A stretch of DNA of 5,721 bases from CAYMDJ01 sp964537525 (GTDB taxonomy: Archaea > Aenigmatarchaeota > Aenigmatarchaeia > QMZP01): positions 1-5,721 of the forward strand of contig CAZIAB010000048.1 in the NCBI GenBank assembly GCA_964537525.1. The letters are read 5' to 3'. The position numbers were made by a program, and so were the translations under genes. Positions 4,921 to 5,721 of the stretch are shown here, one piece after another. How positions within the stretch are numbered: the first letter of the stretch is position 1; each line of letters starts with the position of its first letter. The notes under the pieces were generated by a model. The model made no database searches. It worked only from the letters and a program-made list of their open reading frames with translations, and was not told the origin of the DNA.

Positions 4921-5316
4921 CTATTTATTTCTTTCAGAGAGAAGCCTCTCAATCTCCTCCCTCGTCATGAAGTTGGATTTCACGGGATTGTATATGTCAA
5001 TCATGTTCTGGACCTCCTTCACCTCTGCCTTGGTGGCCAGCTTCTTGAAGTGCTTGACCAGCTCGCCTATCACCGTGTCAATCTTCGCCAGCCTCTCGTC
5101 CCTCTTCTTCAGCTTTTCATCGATGTCCCTCTGGATTCCCTGCATCTGGTTCGTGACTGACAGGATGTTCTCCTCTATTGAGTTTATCCTCTGGTCGATG
5201 TTCTCAATCCTCTGCTCAAGCACCCTCAGCCTCTGGGCCTCGCCGTTCGTCCTCTCCACCAGCTCGTTTATTATGGTGTGGAGCGTCCCCTTCTTGTCCT
5301 TTCCAAAAACTGCCAT
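4921..5316 (-). CDS. Coiled-coil protein of unknown function (131 aa)
   Basis: I cannot name the family. The protein is almost wholly helical. L30, L33, I37, I40, I44, I47, I51, V54, M58, I61 and I65 keep a strict 3-4 spacing, giving an uninterrupted coiled coil of about five heptads. A second charged helix follows (about 66-105). The end is a distinct short motif: IDIYNPVKSNF then MTREEIERLLSERNK, perhaps a binding or capping element. There is no signal peptide or membrane helix. The frame is open for 40 more residues upstream, to 5436, but that part (MAGPRRVFG...) has no coiled-coil character, runs across the promoter-like region and overlaps non-coding repeats, so the ATG at 5316 is preferred. 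The layout (coiled coil plus a C-terminal NP.KS motif) is loosely reminiscent of archaellum accessory coiled-coil proteins, but no archaellum gene is in view. It probably oligomerises; pairing with the 4804 product is inference. Confidence 0.8.
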   Translation of the reverse strand: MAVFGKDKKGTLHTIINELVERTNGEAQRLRVLEQRIENIDQRINSIEENILSVTNQMQGIQRDIDEKLKKRDERLAKIDTVIGELVKHFKKLATKAEVKEVQNMIDIYNPVKSNFMTREEIERLLSERNK

Positions 5317-5334
5317 AATACCCCCGCGACAGGA

Positions 5335-5370
5335 TGTTATAGAATTGGGTTTCAGGGTTAATAAATAACC
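5335..5370 (-). promoter_or_regulatory. Promoter region of the 131-aa coiled-coil gene
   Basis: Two TATA-like candidates exist on the minus strand. TTCTATAAC (5336-5344) has its centre about 24-25 bp before the ATG at 5316 and would give a leaderless mRNA. The AT-rich core of 5356-5370 (GGTTATTTATTAACC, with GGTTA/TAACC inverted arms) would start transcription near 5337 and leave a leader of about 20 nt with a GGGGGT purine run before the ATG. I cannot choose between them from sequence. Confidence 0.4.
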
Positions 5371-5375
5371 AACAA

Positions 5376-5589
5376 TTCCTGTGACAGGCAATCTACACGA
5401 CCATTCAATGCCGAACACCCTTCGGGGTCCGGCCAACTACTTAATTTCTGCGACATGCACTCAACGCGACTATTCAATGACGGCTTTTTCGTTCCCAGGG
5501 TTGGTTATGTTGCTACTGGCCATGAATTGCCGTCTGTCTACTTAATTGCTTTGGTATGCACGCCACATGTCACTGGTCTCTATTAAATG
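5376..5589. repeat. Degenerate direct repeats upstream of the 131-aa coiled-coil gene
   Basis: Copy A at 5376-5413 and copy B at 5445-5482 match at 30 of 38 positions without a gap, at an offset of 69 bp. Both contain ATTCAATG and a GACA-GCA core. The similarity extends left if A is allowed a 5-bp deletion (CCAAC...AATTCCTG against CCAACTACTTAATTTCTG). A weaker third copy at 5538-5589 shares CTACTTAATT and ATGCAC and ends TATTAAATG after a 9-bp insertion. The spacers are unrelated. No reading frame runs through all copies, so this is non-coding repeat DNA. Confidence 0.65.
5411..5432. repeat. Hairpin with C(UUCG)G tetraloop
   Basis: ACCC (5417-5420) pairs with GGGT (5425-5428) around TTCG, the very stable cUUCGg loop when transcribed on the + strand. 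CCG (5411-5413) and CGG (5430-5432) extend the stem across an asymmetric internal loop. It lies between repeat copies A and B. Such loops are common in structured RNAs, which hints that this region may be transcribed, but the stem is short. Confidence 0.45.
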
Positions 5590-5625
5590 TTTTTTGAGGA
5601 ATTTGTGACTGCGGGTCGGTTACTG

Positions 5626-5634
5626 CTTATAAAG
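5626..5634 (+). promoter_or_regulatory. TATA box with no evident downstream gene
   Basis: CTTATAAAG resembles the strongest promoter boxes in this window and would start + strand transcription near 5655. The first ATG there (5653) meets a stop after four codons, so any transcript is non-coding within the window or has its start codon beyond it. The box also reads reasonably on the minus strand (CTTTATAAG), so the direction is uncertain. Confidence 0.4.
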
Positions 5635-5652
5635 CTTGCATTGAATTCTAGA

Positions 5653-5674
5653 ATGTTGGGTAGCTAGCCAACAT
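5653..5674 (+). repeat. 7-bp hairpin at the predicted transcription start
   Basis: ATGTTGG (5653-5659) pairs exactly with CCAACAT (5668-5674) around an 8-nt loop, GTAGCTAG, which holds a small palindrome (TAGCTA). It coincides with the transcription start predicted from the TATA box at 5626-5634, so it could be an operator or the 5' hairpin of an RNA. Confidence 0.45.
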
Positions 5675-5721
5675 ATCATGTTCACAAATTAAACAAAGCT
5701 AACCTAGTATCAAGGACCAGT

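Larger units (their letters stand above)
5437..5721. other. Stretch without a convincing gene
   Basis: About 285 bp to the window edge, or 405 bp counting from the start codon at 5316. All frames on both strands are broken by stops within a few dozen codons, and the ATGs after promoter-like boxes open frames of only a few codons. It holds repeat copies B and C, a TATA box and the hairpin described next. No tRNA cloverleaf, rRNA or C/D-box pattern was evident by eye. The part right of about 5580 is AT-rich. Confidence 0.5.

Noticed and set aside
5317..5436. 40-residue N-terminal extension of the 131-aa coiled-coil protein
   Set aside because: It runs through promoter-like sequence and repeat copy A, has no coiled-coil character, and the repeat is not coding in copy B.
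5365..5508. Inverted match ATAACCAAC (5365-5373) / GTTGGTTAT (5500-5508)
   Set aside because: Nine bases separated by more than 120 bp is near chance expectation, and it does not fit the repeat units.
5376..5589. CRISPR array
   Set aside because: Only two or three copies, about 79% identical at best, with irregular spacing; true CRISPR repeats are nearly identical and evenly spaced.
5600..5690. Inverted repeat AATTTGTGA (5600-5608) / TCACAAATT (5682-5690) as terminal repeats of a small element
   Set aside because: A 9-bp match over this distance is close to chance expectation for a 400-bp AT-rich stretch, and no target duplication or transposase is seen.

Overview
The window looks like a piece of an archaeal chromosome. 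It carries a eukaryote/archaeal-type ribosomal protein L15e, the C-terminal part of a TrmB-family regulator and a PorB-type subunit of a pyruvate/2-oxoacid:ferredoxin oxidoreductase. Several starts have an archaeal TATA box about 25 nt upstream, with no room for a leader. Base composition is roughly balanced (about 50-55% G+C in the lines I counted), except for an AT-rich island around one gene. The small membrane and coiled-coil proteins of unknown function, and the anaerobic oxidoreductase, recall DPANN-type or deep euryarchaeal anaerobes. That placement is an impression, not a demonstrated result.

Layout. 1-569 (+): 3' part of a TrmB-like transcriptional regulator, its DNA-binding half cut off by the window edge. 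594-998 (-): a Nudix hydrolase in a clearly AT-rich island (about 570-1120) with different codon use, probably acquired. 1174-1737 (-): a five-helix membrane protein. 1846-2415 (-): ribosomal protein L15e. 2535-2828 (+): a 97-residue two-helix membrane protein with a long charged tail, divergent from L15e. 2948-3832 (+): PorB with TPP-binding and [4Fe-4S] ligand motifs intact, but no porA, porG or porD beside it. 3821-4804 (-): a 327-residue protein made of a short N-terminal helical module, a long proline-rich linker and a C-terminal coiled coil; it overlaps the end of porB by 12 bp. 4921-5316 (-): a 131-residue coiled-coil protein. 5317-5721: about 400 bp without a convincing gene, containing degenerate direct repeats, a UUCG-loop hairpin and a promoter-like TATA box followed by a hairpin.

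How the genes relate. Most appear to be transcribed singly, each with its own TATA box, so there is no obvious single operon or pathway. The pair with a plausible functional link is the two neighbouring same-strand coiled-coil proteins (4804 and 5316). They could be structural or scaffold partners, but this is inferred only from adjacency and architecture. I found no CRISPR array, transposase, rRNA or tRNA. The least explained parts are the coiled-coil pair, the hairpin at 4854-4892 between them, and the repeat-containing non-coding tail.
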